Shown here: piece after piece, positions 26,976 to 38,601 of the stretch
How positions within the stretch are numbered: position 1 is the stretch's first letter
Layout: each line of letters begins with the position of its first letter
NCBI RefSeq assembly: GCF_019399895.1
Contig: NC_091886.1
Location: forward strand, 2,542,001 to 2,606,000
Length of the DNA stretch: 64,000 bases
Reading direction: 5' to 3'
From: Cardiocondyla obscurior
Taxonomy: Eukaryota; Arthropoda; Insecta; Hymenoptera; Formicidae
The notes under the pieces: model-generated
Seen by the model: the letters and a program-made list of their open reading frames with translations, nothing else
What the model was told of the DNA's origin: nothing
Database searches by the model: none
Program-made: the position numbers and the translations under genes

Positions 26976-28157
26976 TTTTCGTGGCAGTGTCTGGTTAATC
27001 CCAAAGTGTTGCAGCACTTCACTAACACTATCACTCGAGAGACGTACGACCGAAAGAAGAACGGTGGATTATCGCGATATTTTACGGCTTAAATTCAGAA
27101 CCGCGACGAACTATCAGCCGGTGACTTGCTCTAAAAGCAGCGAATGAGACGGGTATCGCGATATGAAGTTCCCCGCGCGCTTTATCGTCCTCGAATTTCC
27201 TCCGAAAATCTCTTGCTCGACACGGAATGAGAACTTCCGCCGCGACAAGGAAGACTGGCGAAGTGACGATCTCTTCTCGCTCCTCCCGCGCAATTGTCGG
27301 AACCTCCCGAAGAAAATTGTAATGGAAGCCGGTGGTCGAAAATGTCCGAGTAATACGCGGCGCAATTCACGTCGGACGCTTCGCGCGCGCCACCCGCGAC
27401 GTAACCTTACTTTACCGAAGTACTTTTTCGAAGCACGAAACTAAGTACAAAACGATGAGTAGGATAGCACAGACGTACGTAAAACGATCGCGCGTTTCCG
27501 AATCTACGACGTCGACACTTATTCGTACGCGAGATTATCTCGTTCGCGGTCGAAAATACGCGAAATTGCGGAGCGATTAGCGACGCCTTCGCACGACCGA
27601 GGCTCCACAGCTGACTGACTGACCGTTGGAGAGAAAAGGACATCCGCGTAAAGAAAGTGAGACAGTCGATAGAGCCGATCGTCAACTGAACGCTGTTCTT
27701 CTCGCACACTTTTCGGCAGCGCCCAGCGCTCGACGCCGAGTAACATCTGTTTACGTCTTTTTTTAATGCGCCGGACCGAGCTCGAGGCGTCTTCTCCCAA
27801 AATAAAAAAATAATCATACTCGACGATCGAGCATATTTTATTCGCGATTCCGTCGCTTTCGAGCTCCGAAACCTTCGCCGTTCTAAAACTCGAGTTCGAG
27901 CAAACTCTAAAAATAATCCAATAACCCGAATATTTTTCTGCTTCTTTAATATTTAATTAATATGTCCGGTGAAAGACAGTCTTAAAGATTTCCCTTCCCC
28001 TTACCGCGCCTCACCCGCGAGCACCATAGATCGGTTCGGGCCGCGCCGTCGGACGTTCGGCGACGGTCGGTGGAGTGATAGAAGATCATAGCGCGTCGAC
28101 TAATCACAGCGCTCCATAAATCGGCTGATCGCGAAAAGTCTACGCGGGTCGTTGCGC

Positions 28158-28343
28158 AGTTGAGAAGATACGCCATGTTGAGAGCATCATTTTCCGAGAC
28201 GAAGACTTCGCATCTGCGTGTCCTCGAGCAGCTCGTCGTCGCGTACCTACGTCCCGCCTCACCCTGGGGGCCGTATGAACCGCAGCATCCTGCACGGATC
28301 ACCGCAGTCGTCCATTTACCGACGTTCGTCGAGGCAAATGAAG
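28158..28343 (+). other. Candidate first exon with strong splice donor
   Basis: A plus-strand segment ends at a consensus donor AAG|GTAAGT (donor at 28344). An Inr-like GCAGTTG lies near its left edge. A frame from ATG at 28275 gives a 23-residue basic, Ser-rich peptide starting MNRSILHGSPQSSIYRR and leaves phase 0. A second, longer frame from ATG at about 28173 leaves phase 1. It would join the acceptor at about 28970 (TTTATATTTCAG), which opens onto a frame of about 36 codons ending before GTATTA. No family is recognised. It may be a 5' exon of an unidentified gene, a non-coding exon or chance. Confidence 0.25.
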
Positions 28344-28656
28344 GTAAGTCGTCTCGTTCTTTATTCCGCCGCAAAGTATTCGCGTATTTGTAGTCGGGCG
28401 ACGACACGCGAGCATCGAAGCTGCAGCATTCGCGGTCGAGATTTTGTAGGATCTTAAATTGTAGATCAAAATTGAGAGCATGAGATCTGCACCTCGCTCG
28501 TTTTCACCGTAGTCGAGATTCTTATCCCATTGCGAGAGTAAGTAATTTTTGAGGAATTTAGAGAGAATATAGTGTAAGGAACATTTCATATCGCAGCCCG
28601 TGTCATTCGCAGCTTGGTGCAAAGTCTCGGCGCCGTCAGGATAATCCAGAAACCCA

Positions 28657-28689
28657 CGGAAGGAAGGAAGGAAGGACGGAAGGATGGAA
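28657..28689. repeat. GGAA tetranucleotide repeat
   Basis: Five to six GGAA units with degenerate ends (GGAC, GGAT). It is the reverse complement of the CCTT repeat at 26951-26975. Confidence 0.9.
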
Positions 28690-31574
28690 AATGACTTAAC
28701 CTAACCGAAAGCTACACAGAAAGCTACTTCTCTCTGAAGTTACATAAGTAAACTGGCAATACACCGTCAGCTACAGATTATTCAATTGTAATTATATCGA
28801 AATTATTATAATTAATGCCCCTAATTATAATAATTCGGACGAATCAGGATCTTTTGAAAAACTGTGAGTACGTAGCGCACGCAATTCATTCTAGTATATT
28901 TAAAATTTAAGAAAATAACTTAGAAAGTCATAGACTGAAGGACCTCCTTTCTGATACTCTTTATATTTCAGGTCGTCGATCTCGGGGGCTCTTGAGCTTG
29001 CAAAAAAGAGTGTCATTAACGCAGCAATTAATAGCAAACGAGGAATTTCGACCGTCACGAATTAATGTCTCCATTAGAAAGGTATTAATCCGTGACTTGC
29101 AATTATTTTCACATTTTCCCATTTTCCACTTGTCTCTCAGCGTAATATCACGGGTATAATCATTACGCTCATATTTATAACCGTAGGGCAAAGCAGTCGG
29201 CGCAGCAATTAACATCGAGGTCGCCGGTGGAATTTTCGACGGTGCTCGGGTTAATTATTCCGCGGCAATTTAGCCGGTAACGAGCGGCGGCGGTAGCAAT
29301 TGGGTGCCTGGCAGAATTATTGTGTAGCGACGTGCCCGCCCCGGCCATTTACATCGTAGCGCCAACTAGCAACGTAATACTACTCGACTCCGTCCCTAGA
29401 ATTTGCTTTGCGGTCTGACTGCTCGTGCGCCGACAGCGGTGGGTGACCCCCTTCGTCATCATCAATCGCGATAATTATTGTTTCGGTAAATACCCTCCCC
29501 CGTACTCTCCCGCTCTTTGGAACGGAAACGCGGAACGAGCCGGTCGCGCGCGCAGCCTGAACGCACTTACGGAACCGACGTGCGACACGATTAAACGACC
29601 GCTTTCGACATATGCGTTTACACGCACACACGGCGTCGTGGTTTCCAGTGAAACGCTGCCGGTGCGGTAATGACGCCGCGACATCAAAGACGGATTAAGG
29701 AAGCGAATCCGCGATCGTCACAGAGGCTTATTTAAATCAGACGGTATCCAGTGCGACATCGCGCACCGCACAAATATGCGCGTTTGCTGTAAAATATCGC
29801 TTTGATATTACACCTCTCGATAAGCGTGGTATAGACTTTTTTTCTAAAAGCCCGATGAAAACACATTTAAACGTGCACAGATCTAAATTTCGCTTTAGTT
29901 TAAGGAAGATAAACTGGCGGATTCTGTTAATTATCAAAACGTCGCGCGTTGCTCGATAATTGTACGCGCGAATGGTCGAGTGTTTAGCTCGTTTTTTGTA
30001 TTAAAAAAATTTTTTTTTGCTGCTTAATTCCAGCTAGGTGGACGTTCCTTATTTCGTGGCTGTCGGTTAAAAAAGACGCGAGAAAATCGGCCGGTTCCTC
30101 GCCGATTGCCGCCTAAATAATACTTTATTTCGCGTGTACGATTTCTCGAGGGGAGGACTCGATTAAACGAACGCGCGTCGGATGCGACGTTAATTCGATT
30201 AACTTTGCGCCGGCAGTTTGTTTGCCGATGGGTGTCGTGTTGCGGGAAAATATCTCGCTGGCCGTTTACAGGGGAGACGTCGCACGGTCACGCATCGCGC
30301 GGGGGTGCGGAGCTACTTTCCTTACAACGCAAACATACTCCGTTATTAAACCGCATATACCTTTATTCGCTTACCGGCGAGTGAATAAGAGTTCCGACGT
30401 AATAAATTGCTTTCCGGGATAAGAATCGACGGGTACGCAGGCGATATCGTGAATCGTCTCAAAGGGGAAACCGAAATTTATACACGCACGGAGGAAATTT
30501 TATATTAAGAATTTAGTATGACGTCGCGGTAGTTGTGGACCATCAAGTAATTACGTGATTAAATTACTATGCCAGTATTTAATCTATCCGACCATTATCT
30601 GCCCACGGCATTTAAACTTATAATTTCGAGATGGTCCACAATGAATTCACAATTACTGAGACATTATGGTAATTGTTAGTGTGAAATTTTCTCCACGATA
30701 TATTGCCGTTCATACGTATACAAATTATTCTGTTGTCAGCATAGTGCAATATAAATGAAGCAATTAATTATAATTCCTTTCCAGAATGAATTTAGACTTT
30801 TGTCCTAACTCTTAAGCGGTATACTAATTTTTTCTTTATTTATTTTCGCTTTTATCTCAAGACCTGCATTAATTTGAAAGCATTATCGATATCTTATCAG
30901 ATATTAGAAAAAAAAAAAATGAATAGTTTAGGAATATTTAAATAAAACTACAGAAAATTTCAAAGAATTAAATAACAGCTCTAACGATTAAAAATCATCC
31001 CGTAACCCAGTGTTCCACTTGAGAGTTAAGATTTCGTAAAAGACCTCTCATGGGACATAATGCGCGTGTGATGTGCGGCCACCTGCTGGCCCGTCGAAAC
31101 GCACGTGCGACCATTATCGGGCCGTCGATCGCAAACACTCGACGATAAGCGGTGATACCGTCACCACTGGAAACATGTCCGTGGCGAATCCTCCCTATTG
31201 TAACGCGAGGAGATAATCGCGCGCGGCTCGACAAAGACAATCACGCCGCCGCTAGCGTGTCACGTTTGCGCACGCGATCGACTGTTGCACGCGATATCGC
31301 GATCGCGCACCCGGCTTCCTCGAGAGGCAATCATAACGAGAAGTACGTCACTACTTTGTAATCGGTTGCACGATAATCGGTAGGACACGAGAAATTTCCC
31401 TGCGGCTGTATTCTCAAACCGTGCGAAAAAAATTTCGCGCACGAAAAACCATGCTGCGAGTTCATAGATTAGCACGTAACTCGAAATTTGAAGAAAGACG
31501 TCGATTGATAAGTGATTTTTTTATTATTTCTGGAAAATTAATTATAAATAAATTTTTCAGGTTCTGTAACTCAC

Positions 31575-31900
31575 CGTTTCTCGTGGAGGACTCCAGCATT
31601 GCGGCGACGTACTTCGTCCGCTGTGGCTGCTCATCGCGGAGTTTGATGCCGAGTGAAGATTCTGAAGACTGGCGTTGAGCGGCGTCACTGGATCATCCTC
31701 CGTCGTCTCAATATCAACCTCGTCGTCTGAGTTGTCTTCTTTCTGGCTCGAGTCTGCCTGTCGTTCCGGAATGACCGCTGGTTCGACGATCGGTGGTCCA
31801 CGGATCACCGGACGAAACGCAGATTGATGCAGAGGTGGGTTGACAGTCGGAATCAGCGGTTCCGTGGGACTGGAGCCGCTTATAGGCGGCGGTAAAGGTC
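31575..31900 (-). CDS. fuss: fuss exon 4: acidic segment
   Basis: The acceptor is GATTTTCAG and the consensus donor ACG|GTGAGT begins at 31574. The exon encodes residues 333-440, with Pro-rich sequence, DNSDDEVDIETTEDDPVTP and a Ser-rich end (SHSGRSTSPQCWSPPRET). It ends in phase 0. Reading through the donor adds only five residues before TGA. Confidence 0.88.
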
Positions 31901-33669
31901 CTGAAAATCGTCAATGTACAACGTGCAATTTACAAAAGAAAAAAATTAAATTAATTAACAACTTAAATTAGAAAAATATATGAATTTATCACTAATAACA
32001 ATTATAAATTGTAAAATTAATTTAGATCTTTATTCTAAAATTATTTAAATATTATTTTTATCTTTATTTTATTTTGCTTTACCGGGAAATAGGACGGGAC
32101 TTCGCTTGGTTAACCATGGTAGGGCGTAGGACGGAAACGCAAACGGGCTAGGTGTCTTGGCCGCGGCGACCGCTGCCGCTTGCTGATGCTGATGCCACAC
32201 GTAGTCCATTACGAGACTGCGGGACAACGGCAAGGGTAATTCCGGGAATGGTGGTACACGAGGATGCGCCGGTGACGGTACCAGAGTTGGTATTTGCGCG
32301 GCGCTGGTTGGCGACGATCTAGGCTGCTTTGCCGGACTCGGCGATTCCCGAGAGCCGTTAGAATTGCCCAGCAAACGTTTTCTAGTGCCGCCATTGAACA
32401 TCGCCTTCACATCTTCCCAAGCATGCACCACTTCGTCCGGCGGACTACCGGACAGCTTCATATGTCGGCGCCACGAGTTGAAATTCGCCGCGTCTGGCTG
32501 CACATACTTGTCGGACGGGCCGATACGATGCGAGTGGAAGATAAACTTGTTAGGCGAAAAGAATAAGCCGCAATACGCGCACTTGATACATTTTGCGCGC
32601 GAGCTGTTGTAACGGGCCGGTAGAAAAGCACCGCGACATCCCCAGGCGCATTCGTGGTGAACGGAAAACGCGAAATCTTCAGGTAATCTGCAAAATGTAG
32701 TATAAGAATATTCATAATTACGTATATCACAATTATCTAATCTAATCTAATAAATCTAAGATTATCATTTTTAATGATAATTAATATTTGAAGCTTAATA
32801 AATGTCTAAAAATTTAAATGAGATTATTATATCAATTTAATTCAAATATGTTTTTCAACAGTTCTACAATTTCACGAGAACCACTGGTTATCTCGCACCA
32901 ACCTGGGCGGTGCGTTGTCTCCAAGAAAGGACTTGCAGAGACGTTCTGCTTCCCTACGAGTGATCATGCCGCATCTACGTGAGGACACAGGCATCGCGCC
33001 AGCACGGCGCAGTATCTCCAGCTGCACTGGCGTACATTGAACGCAGGTAATGCCTAATGCCACCCGACGATTGTGGATTTCGTTGTAGCTGAACTGCTTC
33101 AGCAAGGTGTTGCTGATTTGTGCCAGGCACAATCTCTCCTGGCCCTCGATCACCAGCGACACGATGTGAATCCCATAAAGCGAGACGGTGCCCACCTGCA
33201 ACTCCTATCCGTTTAGTTGTACTACGACGTCTTTAGATTTAAACGCATCGTAGGATAGTTTTTGATCGCTTTATTCGTTCACGATTAGGTTCGATTAGGT
33301 TGGATTGCCGCTAACATGTCTGACAATTTATGAAATTATTCTGATAGCTGTTAGTTGACTCGACATTTAATCGATGTGTAATATTAAACTTCTGTCAATC
33401 GAAAGTATACGAAAGCAAACAATCTGAAATGTAGTTAGGAGCATAAAAAATGTTCTGGATCGCTGTGTAATTTTGTTTCGCTCCACTCTCGCACGATTAG
33501 TCACCTCGTGTTGTTTCAAAATTTTAATTTGATGTAATTTCAAGACTTACTTTTTCAACGTCTCTGCGTTACCTGATTCTGTTTCGGATGCGTTTGTGGT
33601 TGCGGCGATTGGGCCGATTTCTGCGTAGAAGTCAGCGGCGGCATCGACAGCACCGCTGGCCCATCCATC
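31575..33669 (-). CDS. fuss: Fussel/SKOR co-repressor, Ski/Sno family (N-terminal 4 exons)
   Basis: This gene encodes the insect homologue of SKOR1/SKOR2 (CORL). These nuclear co-repressors act in neurons and bind SMADs or homeodomain partners (family knowledge). Coding exons on the minus strand are 33669-33573, 33195-32903, 32687-32083 and 31900-31575, and they join in phase into 440 codons. Residues 33-130 form the Ski/Sno/Dac homology domain (VSLYGIHIVSLVIEGQERLC, ALGITCVQCTPVQLEILRRA, SSRRCGMITRREAERLC). Residues 131-208 form the SMAD-binding zinc domain, with Cys143, Cys147, Cys163, Cys166, Cys169, His181 and His183 (HECAWGCRGAF, ARYNSSRAKCIKCAYC, FFSPNKFIFHSHR). A Pro/Ala/Ser-rich region and an acidic segment (DNSDDEVDIETTEDD) follow. 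The start is ATG at 33668-33666, one base after the acceptor, and gives a leader of about the same length as in vertebrates. The exon 4 donor implies more exons. Without splicing, a stop follows at 31557. Confidence 0.93.
32083..32687 (-). CDS. fuss: fuss exon 3: SMAD-binding zinc domain and Pro-rich region
   Basis: The acceptor is TTTTGCAG and the donor GTAAAG begins at 32082. The exon encodes residues 131-331: LPEDFAFSVHHECAWGCRG, CIKCAYCGLFFSPNKFIFHS, PDAANFNSWRRHMKLSG, AWEDVKAMFNGGTRKR, and then Ser/Pro/Ala-rich sequence with HQHQQAAAVAAA. The AWEDVKAMFNGGTRKR block is diagnostic of SKOR rather than Ski, SnoN or Dac. Confidence 0.95.
32903..33195 (-). CDS. fuss: fuss exon 2: Ski/Dac homology domain
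   Basis: The exon follows the acceptor TTGCAG and encodes VGTVSLYGIHIVSLVIEGQE through KSFLGDNAPP. It ends two bases into an Arg codon before the donor GTTGGT (32902). This is the most conserved region of the SKOR family and matches vertebrate SKOR almost residue by residue as I remember it. Confidence 0.95.
33573..33669 (-). CDS. fuss: fuss exon 1 (start codon)
   Basis: The acceptor CTATCCAG ends at 33670, so a 5' non-coding exon must lie further right. The ATG is at 33668-33666. The exon encodes 32 residues, MDGPAVLSMPP then a Ser/Gln/Pro stretch ending KQNQ. The donor GTAACG begins at 33572. Confidence 0.85.
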
Positions 33670-35869
33670 CTGGATAGAGAAGGAAAGATTGTTAGATTAG
33701 ATATTAGTAACAGAAGATATATCAATATTATGTCAAACGCATATCTGAAAACTATGCATTTTAATGATAAAATCTGTATATAGAATTGAAATATTTGCAA
33801 ATAACCCGCCTCACTTTTCAATTAATAATACCGACCAGCGATGTGTAGCTTGCAAATTTCTTCTTCCGTTTCATCGAAAAGTGTGGCACTCTCATTGACT
33901 TTTCCTATAATTGCTCGAAAAATTGTGATTGTTTTAACGACGTTTTGAGAATGGCTTGTAATTTTGTGCCGGCTATATCGCGTTATTCGATGCCCGGGCC
34001 TATTCGACCTAATGGAAAATGCATCGCCGATGCGGCACGACAATAATTTGCCTCTCAGCGCGGTTTTTATCATCATCGACGAGATTGATTATAATCTCTG
34101 ATGTTTTACGGTCGCGCTCGTGTGCCCGATAATAAATTCCGCGTTTTCCACTCGCCCCGGGGAGAATAAAAAACCTCCTCCCTCCCACCTCCTCCACCCT
34201 CGTTGTAATTATATTTATTACACTTTATCGATCAGCGCTCTTTCTCCCTCTGGATGTGCCCGTCGCGGCCGGCGGTGCATTCAGCTCAATTAAATCGGGC
34301 TCTCCTCGTTTTTGCTTTATCCCGATCGACTGCTACGCGATCGTCGGCCAATTAAATCGTGAACAGTAACGCGACTTTTCATAACGTAAGCGGCAACGCG
34401 CGCTGCTCTCAGACCACCATTTATATTCGATTCTTTTTTTATTTTTATTTTTTTTATTTATTTCTTTTTTTATATATATATATAAAAGGACAGAGACTGA
34501 AGCTTTTCAATAATAATTTCATAAAATCGAATGTGAAAACTGAAGAGTGAATTATAAATGACGTTAGCAAATTAGGACTTGGTTTTATCAAACAAATTAA
34601 GTATCAAAGTTTTCATTGGCGATCAATTAATTTTTATTGTCAACGATTTTAATTACACAATTACGTACATTTTCTCAGATCTCGCATTCTAGAGGGACGA
34701 TAATGTCTTTTTATACTTGACTCGATTTACTTTCTGAATCCCGTGCTGGGAATGACTCAATCAGCGACGAAAGCGCAATACCATTCATTCAAGATACGGA
34801 AAACACGTGTGCCGATTAAAAGGTGTGATTAAGTTGTTCTCGTCGCCGTCGCCGTCGTCGTTGTCGCTCGAAGGGCCCTCCTTAATTATCGGACGGTGAT
34901 TAAGCGAATCTAAAGATCCGCTGAAATTAAACTCGCGCGGTCAAAGCATCGCTCGCCGTATTCTCCTCTCTCCTCTCTCGCCTCCTCTTTTTCCTTTTCT
35001 GTTTCTCGAAAATTTACGGAACGGAATTAAGGACGATTAAATCCAGTTTCTCTCGTTTAACCTTCTTTCCAGCTTCTTTCCGTAATCGGTAATTGGTTGG
35101 GTCGTTAATTGCGCCAAGGACAATGGCGTTCCCCGTTGATCCCTCGATTAAATCTTTAGAAAAAAAATTAATTAAAGCACCGAGGAAAATTTCTTTTTTT
35201 CAGTTACAAAGATGTAATCTGTAGGATAAAAGCTTTAAGCGTCAAACCCAATGTAATTCAGAGATTATATTTAATCTTACAGTAAAATTCAACGTTTTAT
35301 ACACCGTTAAAGAAAAAAATCTGTAAGAATGCCTCCAATTTTGCTTTTTTTTTCTTCTTTTAATTTAAAAGCGCGTCTAATCTTTTTAATCAATAACGAA
35401 TACTGTAATTTCCTGAAAGGCATGAAGTTTACGAAGAAATCACTTCGGAGTAGCGAGCCGTCGATCGGCGTGTAATGCCCTCTAATTTTTTCACAAGTCA
35501 AAGCAGCAAAGAAGAATTGCGGGGATATCGCGATGAGAGAAATAAAAGAGAGAGAATCCTTTCTCAAAGAGAGCGATTCACCGAGTTTTGCAAAGGAGAC
35601 TTCCTTTGCGAGGACCGTCGGATAAGGAAGAGAAGAAAAAAAAAGAACCGGATGCTGAAGGCGAAAATGAGAGTTGGCTCCTCGAATCGAGTTCTTTATC
35701 CTCTTAACGGGAGACGGCGAGGAAGATGCCGAAAAATTTCAAGTGCCTGTAATAAGTGACTGGAGTTTTTTCCGCCGTTAGTTTAACATGCGACAGAGAT
35801 TTTCAAGGGAAGGTTTTTGAGAAGGTAAAGTTTTTAAAAGAGAAAAGTAATGCAATTTTTCTCGTCTTT
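33670..35869. other. Upstream of fuss coding exons
   Basis: No coding sequence is recognised. The fuss 5' UTR exon and promoter must lie here or further right, because exon 1 starts at an acceptor, but I cannot place them. The stretch is CpG-patchy with T-rich tracts near 34433-34484 and pyrimidine-rich sequence near 34970-35000. Confidence 0.5.
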
Positions 35870-37210
35870 ATAATGATATCGACATTTTGTTTTTCGCGCG
35901 AATATAGTTAATTTGTACAATACGCTAATTTGAATTGGGCAGTAGTGACGCGGGGGAAGGAAGTGTCGCGGCATCCATTGTACTTTCATTTCCTTCCCGG
36001 AGCTCGACCATCTAACGCCGTCACGGAAGACGCTCCCGTCTGCAATCGAAGAATTACGCGGAATCGGTGGACCGAGACACGTAATCCGGCGTAGATTACA
36101 TTCTCCCAAACGCAGAGGCCTCCGTGGTTACGTTTTTGTACGGCAAAGTAAGTAATATACTGATATATTCGTACATGAAATTCGCGTCTCTTGGTTAAAA
36201 AATTAATCGCAAATATACAGTCGAAGCTCGCGGAAAGTAGATCTTGATTGACGAGAACCGCGATATATCCCGGCAGGCATAATATCAGGGCTAAAATGCT
36301 TCGTACAACGCGTAATTTTTGTACAGCGCACGAGAGAGAAGGTGGGGGCAGCGCGGGGCGAGGAAAAGGACGGTGTCGCGAGCGAGCGAAGTCTCTTCCC
36401 CCTCCATTCCTTCCTCGGCGCTCGACCAGCTAACACGCACATAGAAGACGCTCCGTTTGCATGAGAAGAACTAGGGGGAATCGGGGGACAGAGACACGCC
36501 ACCCGGGGTGAATTACATTCTCCCAAACGCTGAAAGTATCCGTGGCTACGTCTTTGTCCGGTAAAGTAAGTAACATTCACATTTATTCGAACATTAAATA
36601 TGCGTCTCTTGGCCAAAAATCAACCGCGAGTGTACAGTCGTAGCTCGCGGAAAGTAGATCTTGATTGACGAGAGCCGCGATATATCCCGGCAGGCATATA
36701 ATAGCAGGGTTAAAATGTTTCGTACAACGCATCATTTTTGTGTAGCGCACGAGGAGTGGTCAGTCGCGCGGAGCGCGGGGAAGGACGAAGGTGTCGCGAG
36801 CGAGCGGTGTTCATTCTCCTTCCATTCCTATCCGGCGTTCGACCAGCTAATACGCACAGAGAAGATGCTCCGTCTGCATGCGAAGAACTACGTGGAATTG
36901 GTGGACAGAGACACGTTACCCAGGGTGAATTACATCCTGGTGTTAATTCTTCAGACACAGAGAGTACTCATAACTACGTATCATTTCTGTACAATAAATT
37001 ATATTCTCATTTATTCGAACATTAAGTTCGCATTTCTAAGCCGAAAATAAATTGTAAATCTGTACAAGCGGAGCTCGCGGAAAGTGAGTCTTGATTAAAG
37101 AGCATCGTGGTTCCAGAACCGATATCTGGTAGGCATACATTTGTAATACAGTGAGAAGCTGGAAAATTCCTTTAGGTAACGTGTTATGGTTGTGTAACTC
37201 GTAAAGGTAG
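35870..37210. repeat. Diverged tandem array, about 420-bp unit
   Basis: Units begin at about 36233, 36650 and 37080, each with GAAAGT followed by a TCTTGATT block, giving unit lengths of 417 and 430 bp. An earlier, more diverged copy occupies about 35870-36232. The last copy, after 37080, decays by about 37210. Shared blocks include CTCGACCAGCTAA, GTGTCGCGAGCGAGCG and CATTTATTCGAACATTAA. Two copies keep a donor-like GTAAGTAA at 36148 and 36566. Minus-strand frames persist through three copies, but most differences between them would change residues, so coding constraint is not evident. Confidence 0.85.
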
Positions 37211-37655
37211 AGCTTGACCGAGCAGCGGGCGTACGAGATTCACGCGGTGTTTATGTTGACGGTTTCGGAATGCTCCGCCGGCCGGTAGCCGAGCATGCAA
37301 CTAGCTATGTACTATGTACGCTTCGAGTAATGTTTACATTTAATGCTTGTAAAATATTTGCTGGTGCGACTTGCTTTCCGCGATCGATAATCTATATGTG
37401 TGGAGTATTTGTAAAGCAATTATTTCGCAGTGAATGCTTATAATAACTTAGAACGATTTATATTTAATTTGCGACTTTTATCTATTCATTGTTTAGTTGG
37501 TACATCAGTTACTTAATTTCTTATTACGAAATAATTGGTTTTATCACGATCTTGTCGCGATGGCTTTATATTTATAAAATATTCACCAAATAAAACATTT
37601 CTGTTTCAAATAAAAATTCAATGGAAGGAGGACCTTCGTACGTTTGTCGAAACAG
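37211..37655. other. Spacer between the two duplicated regions
   Basis: AT-rich sequence with no gene seen. It ends at the acceptor-like AACAG before 37656. Confidence 0.5.
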
Positions 37656-38601
37656 GATTAGCCCGACATGCTGGACATTCTGAGAGGAGGAGGAGGTCCA
37701 AGAAGGGCATCGTACATCATCGGAGCCACCCAAGGGTGAGTAACATTTCTTTCCTAATTGTAACAAGGTTTTCCTTTTTTTTTTTTCAGATTATTTTATT
37801 ATATCTTAATAATAATAAGTAAAATAATTGAAAGAAAAATAAATTTTTAATGTTAGAAAAATTATTTTTGTAAAAATCTTGTCTGGAAAATAAATCATTG
37901 TAATATTAAACGTTTACTTGCAAAAAATAAATTAAAAACACGTTAAAATTAATTTTTTTATATAGTGAACATTATTTTGGGCAATCTTTTAATTTAAATT
38001 TTATATTTTCTGTTGCAGATTTTAAATGCCGTCGTCGCCGATTAATCGAATACACGAACCACGGTCGGGGTTCGTCGCGGATATCGCAGAAGTAGTCGGG
38101 CGTCCGAAACTTATAGGAATCTTTTAATCGGGAGCGCAGTCATTATCGCGCGATAGTTTTAATCTACAATACCGCGCGCGTATTCGGAAGTGTCGCGTGT
38201 GAATTATGTGACTAGTGAAAAGGAGATCTGAGTGCTGAGAGGAGGAGGAGGTCAAGGAATGACATCAGGCTTCGGCGGAGCATCTTTAAGGTAAAAATCA
38301 TATCTTATTGCATAACAGTTTTTCTCTTTTGTTGTAATCGTTTTGTCGTTTTGATAACAATTACAAAAATTAATTAAAAATAAAAATCCTAAGCTTTGCA
38401 AAATCTTTAATTTTTTAAAATTCTTAATTGTTTGGAAAAGAAATATTTGTTTGATTAAATATATAATTAAAAAACGAATTAAAAACGCGTGAAAAAAATT
38501 TTTTTTAACAGTAGATATTATTTCGAACGTCTCTACAATTAAAATTTCATATTTATGTTACAGTATCATCGTACATAAACTCCGCTGCTGCGCATCGACC
38601 G
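37656..38601 (+). ncRNA. Candidate spliced non-coding transcript with duplicated exons
   Basis: Three segments have acceptor and donor signals on the plus strand: 37656-37735 (acceptor AACAG, donor GTGAGT), 38019-38290 (acceptor TTCTGTTGCAG, donor GTAAAA) and 38564-38601 (acceptor TTATGTTACAG, donor GTGAGT). The block CTGAGAGGAGGAGGAGGTC at 37680 recurs at 38235. The donor positions and the next acceptors are repeated with offsets of 555 and 545 bp. The locus is therefore a tandem duplication of an exon-intron cassette with both splice signals kept. All frames of the middle segment contain stops, so I infer a non-coding RNA. There is no direct expression evidence. Confidence 0.35.

Larger units (their letters stand above)
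17260..31574. other. Possible 14.3 kb intron of fuss, otherwise intergenic
   Basis: No recognisable gene lies between fuss exon 4 and the exon at 17130-17259. The stretch holds a TTTTA repeat (18340-18378), a candidate exon with a palindrome (20473-20598), long GA and CT tracts (25.99-26.51 kb), CCTT and GGAA repeats (26.95 and 28.66 kb) and a candidate plus-strand first exon (28158-28343). CpG-rich patches near 17.6-18.3, 21.5-22.1 and 27.1-27.8 kb are open in several frames without a convincing protein. Confidence 0.4.

Noticed and set aside
27407..28407. Several minus-strand frames of 90-141 codons
   Set aside because: They overlap each other in different frames, are Arg/Ser-rich from CpG codons, and show no conserved motif.
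33291..33312. GGTTCGATTAGGTTGG-like sequence reminiscent of a tRNA T-arm
   Set aside because: No acceptor stem, anticodon arm or A box is found at proper spacing. It is a short direct repeat of GATTAGGTT only.
36203..36958. Minus-strand frames shared by tandem copies (CLCPPIP motif)
   Set aside because: Differences between copies mostly change residues, so the shared frame is explained by common descent of a non-coding repeat rather than a protein.
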